64,000 nt of DNA from Mya arenaria (lineage: Eukaryota > Mollusca > Bivalvia > Myida > Myidae): contig NC_069123.1 of assembly GCF_026914265.1 (NCBI RefSeq), positions 39,363,678-39,427,677 of the forward strand, read 5' to 3'. The notes beneath the pieces are model-generated. The model was given only the letters and a program-made list of their open reading frames with translations. It was not told where the DNA came from and made no database searches. Each line of letters opens with the position of its first letter. The stretch's first letter is position 1. Made by a program: the position numbers and the translations under genes. Of the stretch, positions 48,964 through 60,000 are shown one piece after another.

Positions 48964-49150
48964 CTGGAAGGGAACTTATACTGGTGAACGTTGTTCCAAG
49001 TTGCGGTTAATAGCTCTTTCTTCTCACTGTCGTCTAGTTTTTGCCCGAAAATATCACCGTAAGGCGGATTAAATGTCTGTTCAGTCATTTTTAAAAGTCC
49101 CGCCTTGTAAACATCATTCGGATCATTTACCACGAGGTCAACAGGATCCA
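48964..49150 (-). other. Exon-like open frame of unknown family
   Basis: The minus-strand frame contains VDLVVNDPNDVYKAGLLKM, TFNPPYGDIFGQKLDDSEKK and TWNNVHQYKFPS, followed by a donor-like CAG/GTCAGT. Composition looks protein-like, but I do not recognise it and saw no partner exon. It lies between the hAT remnant and the right 574-bp repeat and may be part of the same inserted DNA. Confidence 0.35.
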
Positions 49151-49414
49151 CACCGATTTGGCAGGTTATGGGAAAATAACGCGTGTATAACTTAAGTTGA
49201 GATCTACATCGTGATCACCTTTTTTTGCGGAATTTAGGTATTACACTATAAAAACCAACAAACGATAAAATTCTGACGTAATTATTTCTTATACACCCCC
49301 CCCCCCCCCAGCCTTTACTTTTTATTGCATTTTTGGAACTTTTATTTTTTCGCTTTTTTCTGACGAAGTGTACGCATTGGCGTACTGGCGTATGCCTGGG
49401 TACGCGCCTGCTTG

Positions 49415-50020
49415 AAGGTCAAATCTTATATATTTATGCCTGGAACTTCATAATCGGAACCATATCTTGGTAGGGATTGCTGAAATTGTGTTGGAGAGAA
49501 TGTTTCCCTTGATCAAGTCTCAATCGCATTTAAAAGTGGGTCACGTGGGGGTCAAAAACTGTGTCAAATGTTCAAACCTTAAAATAATAAGTAGAACACA
49601 CGTAACAATACATAACAGTTAGTTCACTATTTATAAAACTTAGTTAGAATGTTTTTTCTTGATGAACTCTTGGAAAAAATGAAACTGGGTCATATGTGAT
49701 CAAAAATAAGAGTAGTAGTTCAAATTTAATACTGTATGGCGCCATATCATGGTAATCATAGGTTAGATTATATTCAAACTTGGACAGAATATCACCCTGG
49801 ATGAAATCTCACAGCATAAAGGGTGGATCAAATTGTGTCAAAAACTAGAACACTACGACAAGTCTCTGAAAAAGAAGTTGGGAACGTACTTTAGGCAATA
49901 TATTTGATCAAAAATTAATGAAACTCAATGAAAATGTTTTCCTTGAAGAAAGCATTCACTTGTCCGAAACTGGGTCACATGAGGTCGGAAACTAAGTAAC
50001 TAGGTCAAATCTTTTAAATA
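49415..50020. repeat. Right 574-bp direct repeat (GGTCA family)
   Basis: Copy of 46604-47177; the repeat ends at 49988 and is followed by 'aaactaagtaactaggtcaa', which continues the family and is missing from the left copy. Confidence 0.9.
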
Positions 50021-50655
50021 TCTTGTCAGGAACAAAATAATGGTATTGATTGGTCACACACACTTTGTCACAAATCATTTCAACATTGAATTCATCGTGA
50101 TTCTGTCAGCAAGCGACTATTTTGCCATATTTATAACCTGTAGTAAAAAAGATTAATATTTATCGAGCCTGCGTTTTTTGTCGAATGTGTACGCCTTCGG
50201 GGAGCATACCTCGTTTCTAACGTTATACTGTAATGTTATACTGGCCCACAACATTTAACAATAAAAGGGTGTTAACTTCGGCTCTTCCACTATTCACAAT
50301 TCAATTGAATGTGGGTGTGGACGGCCAAAAAAGTATTTTTTGAAAACTGCATTTTCCAACCATGTTACGGTAAAATCTTTTGCAAGATTACAGTTTTATA
50401 TTTCGCAATATGTTTCAGGAGTTTAGAAAAATCTTTACGAAGAAACACCATTTCAAAGAAGTTTTGTTAAAGAAATTCACAAGTCATTCGACGCTACGAA
50501 TTTGTTTAGTCGTTTTGACGTTTAGCCATTATTTTTTTACTGCGGCGATTTGATTATATCATAGGTCTATATTTGCCCAGGTGATAATTCCATATAAATT
50601 GTTCTTGGCATTTTTGACTGCATCTTATTCTGAAAGTTTGTCAGTAATAACAAAA

Positions 50656-50820
50656 GCTTGTCACCAAGGTGACCTGGGTTCGATTTCCGGCCTGGGCGCA
50701 TGTGAGTTTGTTTAGTGGTCACTAAGCCAGACAAGTGGGTTTTTCACCGGGCACTCCAGTTTCCCCCACAACACAGTACCACACTCTCGCGCATCATCGT
50801 GCCAACGAGAGTGACTTAGT
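50656..50820 (+). mobile_element. tRNA-derived SINE, copy 2 (5'-shortened)
   Basis: B box GGGTTCGATTTCC, then CCTGGGCGCATGTGAGTTTG, AAGTGGGTTTTTC, GTTTCCCCCACAACA and the closing hairpin CACTCTCGCGC...CGAGAGTGAC. The A-box part present in the paralogous copy at 55695 is missing. Confidence 0.85.
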
Positions 50821-50823
50821 ATA

Positions 50824-51143
50824 ATGCACCAGTCAATTGTAACCACGCCCCCCTCCCAGGTCTGGTGAATAGCGGGGACTTTGACTTTCGGTCCAGCCAA
50901 CCCACAGGGTAAAATCTCCGCCCTGCGGGGACGAACTGATGGTCAAATCCCCGCCAAATGCCCCCGCACCACAGGGAGCCTAGGTAAGGCAAATTCCCCG
51001 CTATATTTTGCGCGAAGACAAAATCACCGCATTCAACCGGCACTGCGCGGCCACCTGAAAGGTAAAAACACGGCCCATTTCCACGGCTATCCCCGGTATA
51101 CCCCCGGACCTTCGGGGGCCGTGGTTACAATTGACTGGTGCAT
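50824..51143. mobile_element. MITE, ATGCACCAG family, copy 2
   Basis: 320 bp with the same 23-bp inverted ends as 23459-23767. The paralogous site near 55880 lacks it, so it inserted after the segmental duplication. Confidence 0.92.
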
Positions 51144-51258
51144 AAGTTATCGTAACTTTATTCACAATCGTTGTAAAATACGTAACTAAAAAAACAACAA
51201 CTAAAACAAACAAGAAATAATAAAGATGATATGCAATGTTTTGTTACGCCTCAGTTCA

Positions 51259-52696
51259 TTAGGCAAAAAAATAAATACCTGTGTTTCCGGTAACCCGACC
51301 GACCCTATTTTTTTCTCGCCGACCCTTACCTTTTTTAGACATAAAGGTAAAAAATCAAAAATTAAATATAACGTGTTTCTTCGTTGTTTCCCTGTCTCTG
51401 GTCCCGGATCATATGCGATCCGGAGAATAAACTTTCATTCATGATATGTATTACCGAGACGCTTTGTCTACCGGAAAACAATGTGGTCGTCATAAAATGT
51501 CCGCATTTTGCGGGCATAAATTCCTTAGATCTTTTCTTAATAGCATTGAACTTTAAAGCGGAGTTCGGCGAACATTTTGCCTTGTCCGATATCTTCTAAT
51601 TGGCTAGCGCTTTTTATTGGTCCATACACGTGATCACATTTGGCTGGCTTTATAACGAAATTATTTTGGATATTGTTCGCGGTGTTATTTATCCATACTG
51701 TCCGAAAGATAACCTACTTTTTTCTGACGATGAGGCTTTGCGTATAGCATGCTGGCTTCTTATGATTAGGCTTTGCGTATATAATGCAGGCGAACTGTCA
51801 GGTTTCATAACACATTCATAATTAAATCGTTAAATCAATGTATCCGCAATTATCAATGGTTATTTATTTCGCCTGATTTAAGTCCCGTCAACTCAAATCC
51901 AAACCATCCTCGGCACCCCAGATGAATCCAAATAAACACCTGCGAAAGTTTTGGAATGTGTCGACTGCAGATCAAACGGTACAATTTTTGACGTCAGAGC
52001 ACGAGGGGTGATTAGAACAAAGGCACGTGGCAATGGTTTGTATTTAAATCGGTCAGTTGGATACCGTATGATCCCGTTTTGCTCCCACGATTGCGTCTAG
52101 GCTGGTTAGAAAATACCATACGTTCGAACAAATAATAAGCAATAATCGTTGTCTGAGAACCTTCAAATCATGGCCGAAATCTTTAAATCCACTACAAATA
52201 TGAATGAACCTTTGACTGTACGAAAATGAGATACGTAAAATAATTCCATAACCGCGTTACCTTGTTCTATTATTAACCTACCTCCACATAAGAGAGCTCA
52301 CAGTTGACATAAAAATCGGCGATTTTCTTCAAGCAAATTAACAAATTTAGTTGATAAATGACTGTTTGGCAAAAACATTATCACAGACTTGGAGAAATAA
52401 AAGTGCTGAATTTGTTTTAAAAATCGACCCGGTCTTATAAACGAGTCCATTAAAAACACCAGATTTCAAGGGCAAGGGTAGGGGGATGTTTTATATGTGG
52501 ATCGCCTTATAGGCGGGAAATACGGTAGTCGAAGAAAAGGTAATGATTTCAGACATTTAAATAACACTGCTGTTTTTGTGAGATATGAGACGCTTAGATA
52601 TAAGACAGTTGATCCGATGCAACAGAATATTGCATGATCCTAAAATTTTTGTGGCCATGTAACCGGAAACGCAGGTAAAAAATTGTTTTGGCCTAA
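51259..52696. mobile_element. 1.44-kb transposon with TTAGGC...ACCTGNGTTTCCGGT termini
   Basis: The left end has TTAGGCAAAAAAATAAATAC then CTGTGTTTCCGG; the right end has CCGGAAACGCAGG then TTGTTTTGGCCTAA. Inverted homology covers about 38 bp. Inside, GTAACCCGACCGACCC links it to the family at 43567 and 56908. Two open frames (51384-51599, 51600-51821) are unrecognised. The paralogous site near 56020 is empty. Confidence 0.75.
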
Positions 52697-52832
52697 GTCT
52701 AATCGAAGTTTACCGAACCGGTGAATTAGACGCAATACATTTAACAAGTATTGTGTAATGTTGTGTACGATTTGGGGATTCTTCTATTGAAATTCTTTAA
52801 TTAAAGGAAAGGAGAAACACCATTTTGAAACC

Positions 52833-52851
52833 ATGTCCAGGGCACCGCCTC
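52833..52851 (+). CDS. Orphan or alternative first exon of BRI3-B
   Basis: Encodes MSRAPP plus one base, followed by GTAAGT. It equals the BRI3-B first exon (MSSAPP, phase 1) at 56172-56190 and lies in a duplicated segment. No second or third exon of its own is found before 56172, so it is either an alternative first exon joined to 58255 or a non-functional copy. Confidence 0.6.
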
Positions 52852-52992
52852 GTAAGTGTTTTTTCCCAAACATTTTACAAATCATAATAAGTATAATCAT
52901 AGCAGTCATTTTAATCATAATTTAATGCATAATTGGCTACGTGACACATACCATACGGAAAACAATACACGTTTGCTGTCTACGTATTCTCA

Positions 52993-53623
52993 AGGGCAGT
53001 AATGTCAGGTGTGTCCAGGTTTCCGGGTTCATTGTTTAGGGTGAAAATTGTTATCGACTCGGTCAGTATATACATTGTTTTCTATATGTTTCAACGATAT
53101 TTTTTTAGAAACGACCATGTGCATCGAATGTCTTGTTTAAGATGATAATAATGTCTGTATTAAGATAGCTCTTGAAAACAATGCACGTTCTTACTACTAA
53201 TACTAGGCTTACCGACTCACTCAATGCATTTTATCATTCAAAACTACGATTTAAACTGTCTCTTTCGTGCAAATCCCATGTCTGACTGCCTGGAATTTTT
53301 AGAGTTATTGCCCATTGTTCATTTTTGTACCTTTTTTATTTGGCGCTAGCTCCAAAAGAGTTGGCGGTATTTACACCAAACTTCTTATTCAGATTGATCT
53401 TATTGAATTTAAGTGCAATGCATGGGAACCATAACTCTTTAAATTTATTTTTTTAAACTTGTTTTCCCGTTGTATTTCTTAAAAGATCAGGGATTGACTT
53501 AACACTTCAATTACAGATGCATCTTAATGAGTATTATGCATGTGTTTGAACCATTACATAGTCTATTATTTTATGGATTTACATGCCAGTGATTTTTGTG
53601 TGTGCAATTTACTGCTTTCTAAA
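52993..53623. other. Non-coding spacer
   Basis: No gene, repeat or splice signal that I can support. Confidence 0.4.
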
Positions 53624-54745
53624 ATGTACGTGAAGTTAGCGGCCTAACGGCGTGAAGTTAGCGGCCTAGCGGCCTAGCGGCGTGAAGTTAGCGGCCTGGC
53701 GGCCTGGCGGCGTGAAGTTGGCGGTCTAGCGGCCTAATTATTTTTTTCTATTTCGAAACGATTGTTAATGCGTTTTTTTTAAAACACTGATAAATCAAAG
53801 TTTTTTATTCATATAGTTACATAGCGGCCTTAAATTGTTATCTATTCAGAATAATTTTCGTTACCTTTTATCCTAAAACAATTTTAAATTAACTGTTTTA
53901 TGCACAAATTATCACTCTGAAGCGTTTTTCAACTTCTTTTCAAAAAAGTCGATCGAGCACTTCAGCGACCAAGCGGCGTGAAATTAGCGGCCTGGCGGCC
54001 TAGCGGCCTAAATTGAATCCTATTCCAAAGCATGCATACATGCATTTTCTTCTAAAACAATGACATTTTAACTGTTTTTATGCACACATTAACACATTGA
54101 AGCGATTATCAACTCTTTTTTTAAAAAAAACGTCGATAAAGCAGTCAGCTAATTCAAAGCATTAAACGTCCTGTTCCTCTAAAACAATGATGTATTTACT
54201 GTTTTTATGCACAAATTATCACTCTGAAGCGTTTTTTCTCCAAAAAAGTCGATCGAGCACTTCAGCGAAGTGATAGTGTGTGCTTAAAACAGTTAATATA
54301 TCATTGTTTTAGAAAAAATGCATGTATACATGCTTTGAAATAGGAAACCATTTTAGGCCGCTAGGCCGCCAGGCCGCTAACTTCACGCCGCTAGGCCGCT
54401 AGGCCGCTGAAGTGCTCGATCGACTTTTTTGAAAAAAAGTTGAAAAACGCTTCAGAGTGATAGTTTGTGCATAAAACAGTTAATTTAAAATTGTTTTAGA
54501 ATAAAAGGTAAATAAAAATATTCTGAATAGATAACAATTTAAGGCCGCAGTGTAATTATATGAATAAAAACTTTGATTTATCAGTGTTTAAGAAAAACGC
54601 ATTAACAATTGCTTGGAAATAGAAAAAATAATTAGGCCGCAAGGCCGCTAGGCCGCCAACTTCACGCCGCCAGGCCGCAAGGCCGCTAACTTCACGCCGC
54701 TAGGCCGCTAACTTCACGCCGCTAGGCCGCTAACTTCACGTACAT
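53624..54745. mobile_element. Giant palindrome (foldback element) with GCGGCCTAG blocks
   Basis: 1122 bp. The left end ATGTACGTGAAGTTAGCGGC and right end GCCGCTAACTTCACGTACAT are exact inverses. Blocks of 'gcggcctagcggcc' and 'gcgtgaagttagcgg' in the left arm reappear as 'ggccgctaggccgc' and 'ccgctaacttcacgc' in the right, in mirror order, with intervening AT-rich parts ('tttatgcacaaattatcac') also mirrored. Arms are about 450 bp, imperfect; the centre (about 54076-54284) carries partial extra copies. No coding sequence. Confidence 0.9.
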
Positions 54746-55171
54746 CTTTCTAACGGCTGTTTCCCCTTGCGAAAAACTGTCTATTTTCCCAAATTTTATA
54801 TATTTTTTTCCCAATTTTGATAAACTCAGATAACGTTTATGTATAAAAAAGCAATGAATTTCTTGAAATATTAATACAATCTTGACAAGACTTTGTCTTG
54901 TACAGCATAATGTATGCATAAATAGTTTAAAAAAAATGTATATTTACCATTATATTACTATCTATTTTGGCCTGATTTTGTATTTTTCCCAAAGTCGACT
55001 TTTTTTCCCCCAATTCTCAAGGCACAGGCGGTAAAAATAATTCCAAAAAATATCACTGCATCTATAGCCCTTTGTTAATTTTCATACCTGTACAACTTGC
55101 GCTTAACTTCCAAACAGTCTGTGTCTGCTCTTTTATTCTGCAAATGATATAAATAATTTCAAATTCACTTG

Positions 55172-56337
55172 TCACAAATCCCCTCAACATTGAAGTGTTG
55201 ACGATCGTACTTCTGTCATCAAGCGGCTCTTCAGCCATATTTATAACTGGTACTAAAAACAGGTTATTATTTGTGTGTGTATCCCTTCGAGGAGCAAAAC
55301 AACGTTTCTAACGTTGTACTTGTTACATTACAGGCACACAATCATTTTTACGATAAAAGGGTGTAAACTTGGGCTCTTCAACTATTCACAATTCAATTGT
55401 ATGTGGGTGTGGACGGCCGAAAACGAAAGTTTTGCAAGGTTTTAGTTTTATCTGTCGCAATATGTTTTGGGGAGTTTAGAAAAAGTTTTACAAAAGAACC
55501 CCCCCCCCCCCCGCCCCCCGATCAAAGGAGTTTTTTTTATACAAAATCACAAGTCATTCGACGATACGAGTTTGTTTAGTCGTTGGAAATATGATTGCCC
55601 GGATGAAAATTCCGTATGAATTTTCTTGATATATTAGTTTAAAACTTTAAATACTGCAAGAATGCATTTTATACTGAAAGTGTGTCCGTAATAACAAAAG
55701 CAGTGGTTAGCGCACTTGCTTCTCGCCAATGCGACCAGGGCTCGATTCCCGACCTGGGCGCATGTTAGTTTGGTTAGTGGTCACCAAGCCGGACAAGTGG
55801 GTTTTCTGAGGGTACTACGGTTTCCCCCATAACGCAAAACAACACTCTCGCGCAACTTCGTGCCTACGAGAGTGACATAGTATAACTTAATAAGTTCTCA
55901 TAACTTTCTTCACAATCGTTGTAAAATATATAATTGTTAAATATTTAGAAGTTAAAAACCCACTGCTAACAAACAAGGAAGAATAAACATGATATGCAAT
56001 ATTATGTTAAGCCTCAGTTTGTTAGTTAAATCTCTGTTTACCGACCAGTGAATAAGACGCAGTACATATCACATATCACAAGGAGTGTATATCAATTTTT
56101 GTGTAGGATTTTGGGATTTTTATGTTGAAATTCTTTAACTAAAGGAAAGGAGATATACCATTTTTGAAAACATGTCTAGCGCACCTCCTCGTAAGTGTTT
56201 TCCAAACATTTAACAAATTATATTAAGTACAACCGTAACAGTCATTTTAACCATAATTTAATTAAATTAATGCGTAATTAGCTACGTGACACATGACATA
56301 CGGAAATGAGTACACGTTTGCTGTTAACGTATTTTAT
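55172..56337. repeat. Segmental duplication, copy 2 (contains BRI3-B exon 1)
   Basis: Homologous to 50070-52992 but without the two transposons, thereby showing the empty sites. Confidence 0.85.
55695..55880 (+). mobile_element. tRNA-derived SINE, copy 3 (most complete)
   Basis: A box GTGGTTAGCGCACTTG, B box GGGCTCGATTCCCG, then the conserved body (AAGCCGGACAAGTGGGTTTT, GGTTTCCCCCATAAC) and a 3' hairpin CACTCTCGCGC...CGAGAGTGAC. This is the reference copy for the family in this window. Confidence 0.9.
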
Positions 56338-56968
56338 GCCTTTTCAATGCTACTTGTTTGGGCAAGTTGTACGAAGGAATTTTATTTCAAAACAGGCTGT
56401 AATTGTTCTTTTTTGTTGAGCTGGCTATCTAAGAAACAAAGTATTTTGTCGTTTTAATAATGTATATTCAAATAAAACTGCTTTGAAGGAAATTAATTGC
56501 AAATTTGATTACTTCCTGATTGAATGGGAAAATGTTTCTTAAAATAGAACAAGCGTTATTGTAGGATCGAGCACCTGTATACATACTGGGACAAAAGTGC
56601 GCTTGAATGTATTTAAGGTTTTAAATCCAAATTTTATGTAAAAGTTACATAATAAAGTAAAATCCGCGGAGCGAACTCAGTGACTGACTGTTTGCTTATG
56701 CTTGACTTGACTGCTTGACTTTAATCGATTTGACTGTTTGTCAATGCTTGACTTGACTGCTACTGCTTGAATATGATTGACATGACTGCTTGACTATGCT
56801 TAATTTGACAGCTTTACTATGCTGAATTTGACTGTTTGACTATGCTTAATTTGACTGCTTGACTATGCTAAATTTGACTGCTTGACCATGCTTAACTTTA
56901 CCGCTTGGGCCTAAAAAAAATGTTTGGTTAGGGTTACATCCTTTTCAAAAATAGGTAGGGTAGGTAGG

Positions 56969-57001
<33 letters not shown>

Positions 57002-60000
57002 TAGGCTTTATATAAGAATGTCATTTTCATCATTGGAGAATGGTGTTAAAGTTATCTTCTATATCAGCAATTAAGGTTTTAAACTACATATTTAAAAGCA
57101 AAAAAAAAAAAGAATTCTTTTTTTTTTTTTTTTTTTTTTAGTTTTTCATTTTTTTTTTCAAACTGACTATAAAAACGTTAGGGTCGGCGCCTATTCCGTA
57201 GGTAGGGTCGGGTAACCCGAACCAAATGTATTTTTTTTTAGGCCTTGGCTATGCTTAATTTGACTGCTTGACTATGCTTAACTTGACTGCTTGACTATGC
57301 TTAATTTGACTGCCTGACTATGCTTGTCTTTACTATGCTTAAATTGACTGCTTGACTTGATTATGATTGACATGACTGCAGTTTACGAACTGTTTGATCG
57401 TCGTATTTGCTGATAAAGGCATTAAATCTGGTCCAATTGTTTTTAAACTTAAAAAAATGTTTCCGCTTAATGATTTTTTTACAAATTTGAAACTAAGCAC
57501 ATGTAATAAAAATTAGGTCACTAGCTCATTTTCTTTTTACTGGAACCATATCAATGGGACCATATGTTTGTAGGGATTGGTAAGATTAATCAAAACATCA
57601 AGTCAGAATGTTCACCTCGTTCAAGTCTCAACCTTTTATAAAAGAGTGGGTCACGTTGGATCAAAATCTAGGTCACAAGGTCAAGTCATAGAACACTCTT
57701 TGAAACACACTAGAGGCATTATATTTGGTCATCACTATTGATATTGATTTGTCAGACTTTGTTTAAACTGTGGGTAGACTGTAAAAGTAGGATCACATGG
57801 GATTAAAAATTAGGCCATAAGGTCAAATAATAAAGACATCTTGGTGAACAAACAGAGGCATGCCTCTATGAAATATTGGATCATTTTGAACTAGGTCTAG
57901 GGCCAAAAGCTAGACATATAGATGCTAATGTATCAATTATATTGTCTTATTTTAAATAGTTGTTCCGCCCACGCCCCCCCCCCCACCACCCCACCAAAAA
58001 AGTTTTAAAGAGTCCATCACTCTGCATCCGTGTTTCATATTACGGTTGGAATGTTTCACCAACACTTGATTTCCATTCCATTTACTTTGTCGTATCAGGC
58101 GGGGATATCAATTAAACGAATGTTCTTGTTTGGTCTTCATCCATCACGTTCTTAATAAGGCGATTTGAACAGTTCCATGTAGCAGCTGCTATGAATTCGC
58201 ATGAATTCGAAAACTGCCATATATGAATAAAACTTTTTAACATTCACTTTTAAGCGTACGAAGTGACACAACAGAGCTCGTATGGCTACGACCAGACCCA
58301 GGCCCCGCCCCAGCAGGGCCATACTGCGCAAACGACCACGGTAATCGCCACAAGTCCTACGATCGTCGTTGGCCCAGGGAGATGTGGAGCGTGTGGGGTA
58401 AGTGGAAACCAGTACCGTCAGTCAACCCTTTTCCCAATAAAAAGAACTGTTTTGATATCTCAAATCGATGAAGGAGTGTGTGTATACCACGTGACATTTT
58501 ACGTCATATATGGTACGTCGGAAGGCACTTTTTTGTTTAAAATTAAGACTTAAAACAGAGATAACATTTCTTTTACTTCACCATTTTAAATGAACCAAAG
58601 GGCAGTCTATTCCGCTTAAAGAACACCACCTTCATTTTATTTGATAAGCTGTTTAGTTTCATCAAACACTTCAACAAATCTGTTTCCAAAATAATGTTTT
58701 GACGGTGCTCCGTCAGACGGCCGTTTTGTGAAAAGGTTTTTTGAAGTGTTTTAAGAAACTAAACTCTCAATCAAACTCTGGTAAAAGACCGAAGGCGGGG
58801 CTCCTTAAGCGGCGTAGACTGTGCTATGTTTCATTAAAATGTAGAAGAAATAGTGATCTTTGTTTCAAGTCTTCATTCGAAGCAAAATGTTGCCTTCCGA
58901 CGTAGCATTTATGACGCAATTTATCACGTGGTATACATACATTGTGAAAAAACATTTTTATCCGACCTTTGGCACCATCTTTATGGTAAGTATTTTGGTA
59001 CGTTGTGCTTCTTGCTTTTATCGTGTTAATATGGAAGCATTTCTACAAAGCCATGTGACAAACCGTTCACAGTCCAAGGAATATATGGCACAACTACAAA
59101 TGAACATGTAGTCATATGGCATTTCAACTCTCTGATATTGACATTCAATCGACTTTGCTGGATCAGCGAAAAACAATTCACAATAATAACGATGTCATTC
59201 GAGAGCAGATTAAGCGTTAAGGTATGGGCTATAACCAACATGACCTAAAAGTGGTGAAGTTCAAAAGTTGACTCGAAACGTGGCGTTTTGGCCTCTGACC
59301 ACAACGTGTGATGTCGTATTCTGCTTGAACAGTGCATCAGTGCAAAATAAAATATAACCTTCCATGCGATTGAAAATATGTATCTAGCGAACACAGATTC
59401 GTTATATTATTATATACAGTTTGACATCACTACGCAACCAAACTTACCTGTCATGTAGACAGTTTTTAAACAGAGGTAAATTGTTGGATTGGTCAAAGTT
59501 TTTTTTATAATACTGGTTCATTGATTGGTCAAAAAATTATTCTGTAGCTACTATCACCAATCAAATCATTTACATGTGCACGCTACCCAAAATATGAGGT
59601 TTTAACAGTTTTACACAATTGGCTGCCATGTTGAGGAAAAATTACAACAGGGGAGACAATCCTATCATATTCGTGATATGTTAACATTGGATGTTTGGAA
59701 AAGAATACATGTTGAAAATACAGTCGAACCCCGTTGGTTCGAACTCCCATGGACCGGCGAAAATACCTCGAGACTCAAAACTCGAACCAAGCAGTATATT
59801 CAGTACTTACATTCAGTATAAAAAAATTGGTCCTTAACATCCACTTCGAGCCAACGAGGAATTCGAGCCAAACGAGTTCGAGCCAACGGGATTCGACTGT
59901 ACTAGTTTACTAACAGTTTAACCCCACTTTTATGTATATATTTCAGCAAGGCATAATCACAGAGAGCTACACCATTCTGGGAATCGTCCTCGCTGTCCTG

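Larger units (their letters stand above)
50070..52992. repeat. Segmental duplication, copy 1 (contains orphan BRI3 exon 1)
   Basis: Matches 55172-56337 in order: 'cacaattcaattgaatgtgg' block, a SINE, 'tcacaatcgttgtaaaata', 'gatatgcaat', the BRI3 first exon and about 140 bp after it ('gctacgtgacaca', 'acacgtttgctgt'). It is longer than copy 2 because two transposons (50824-51143 and 51259-52696) lie only in this copy. Confidence 0.85.

Noticed and set aside
55695-55780. Possible functional tRNA gene (A and B boxes present)
   Set aside because: No cloverleaf with paired acceptor arm; the boxes belong to a SINE present in three copies.
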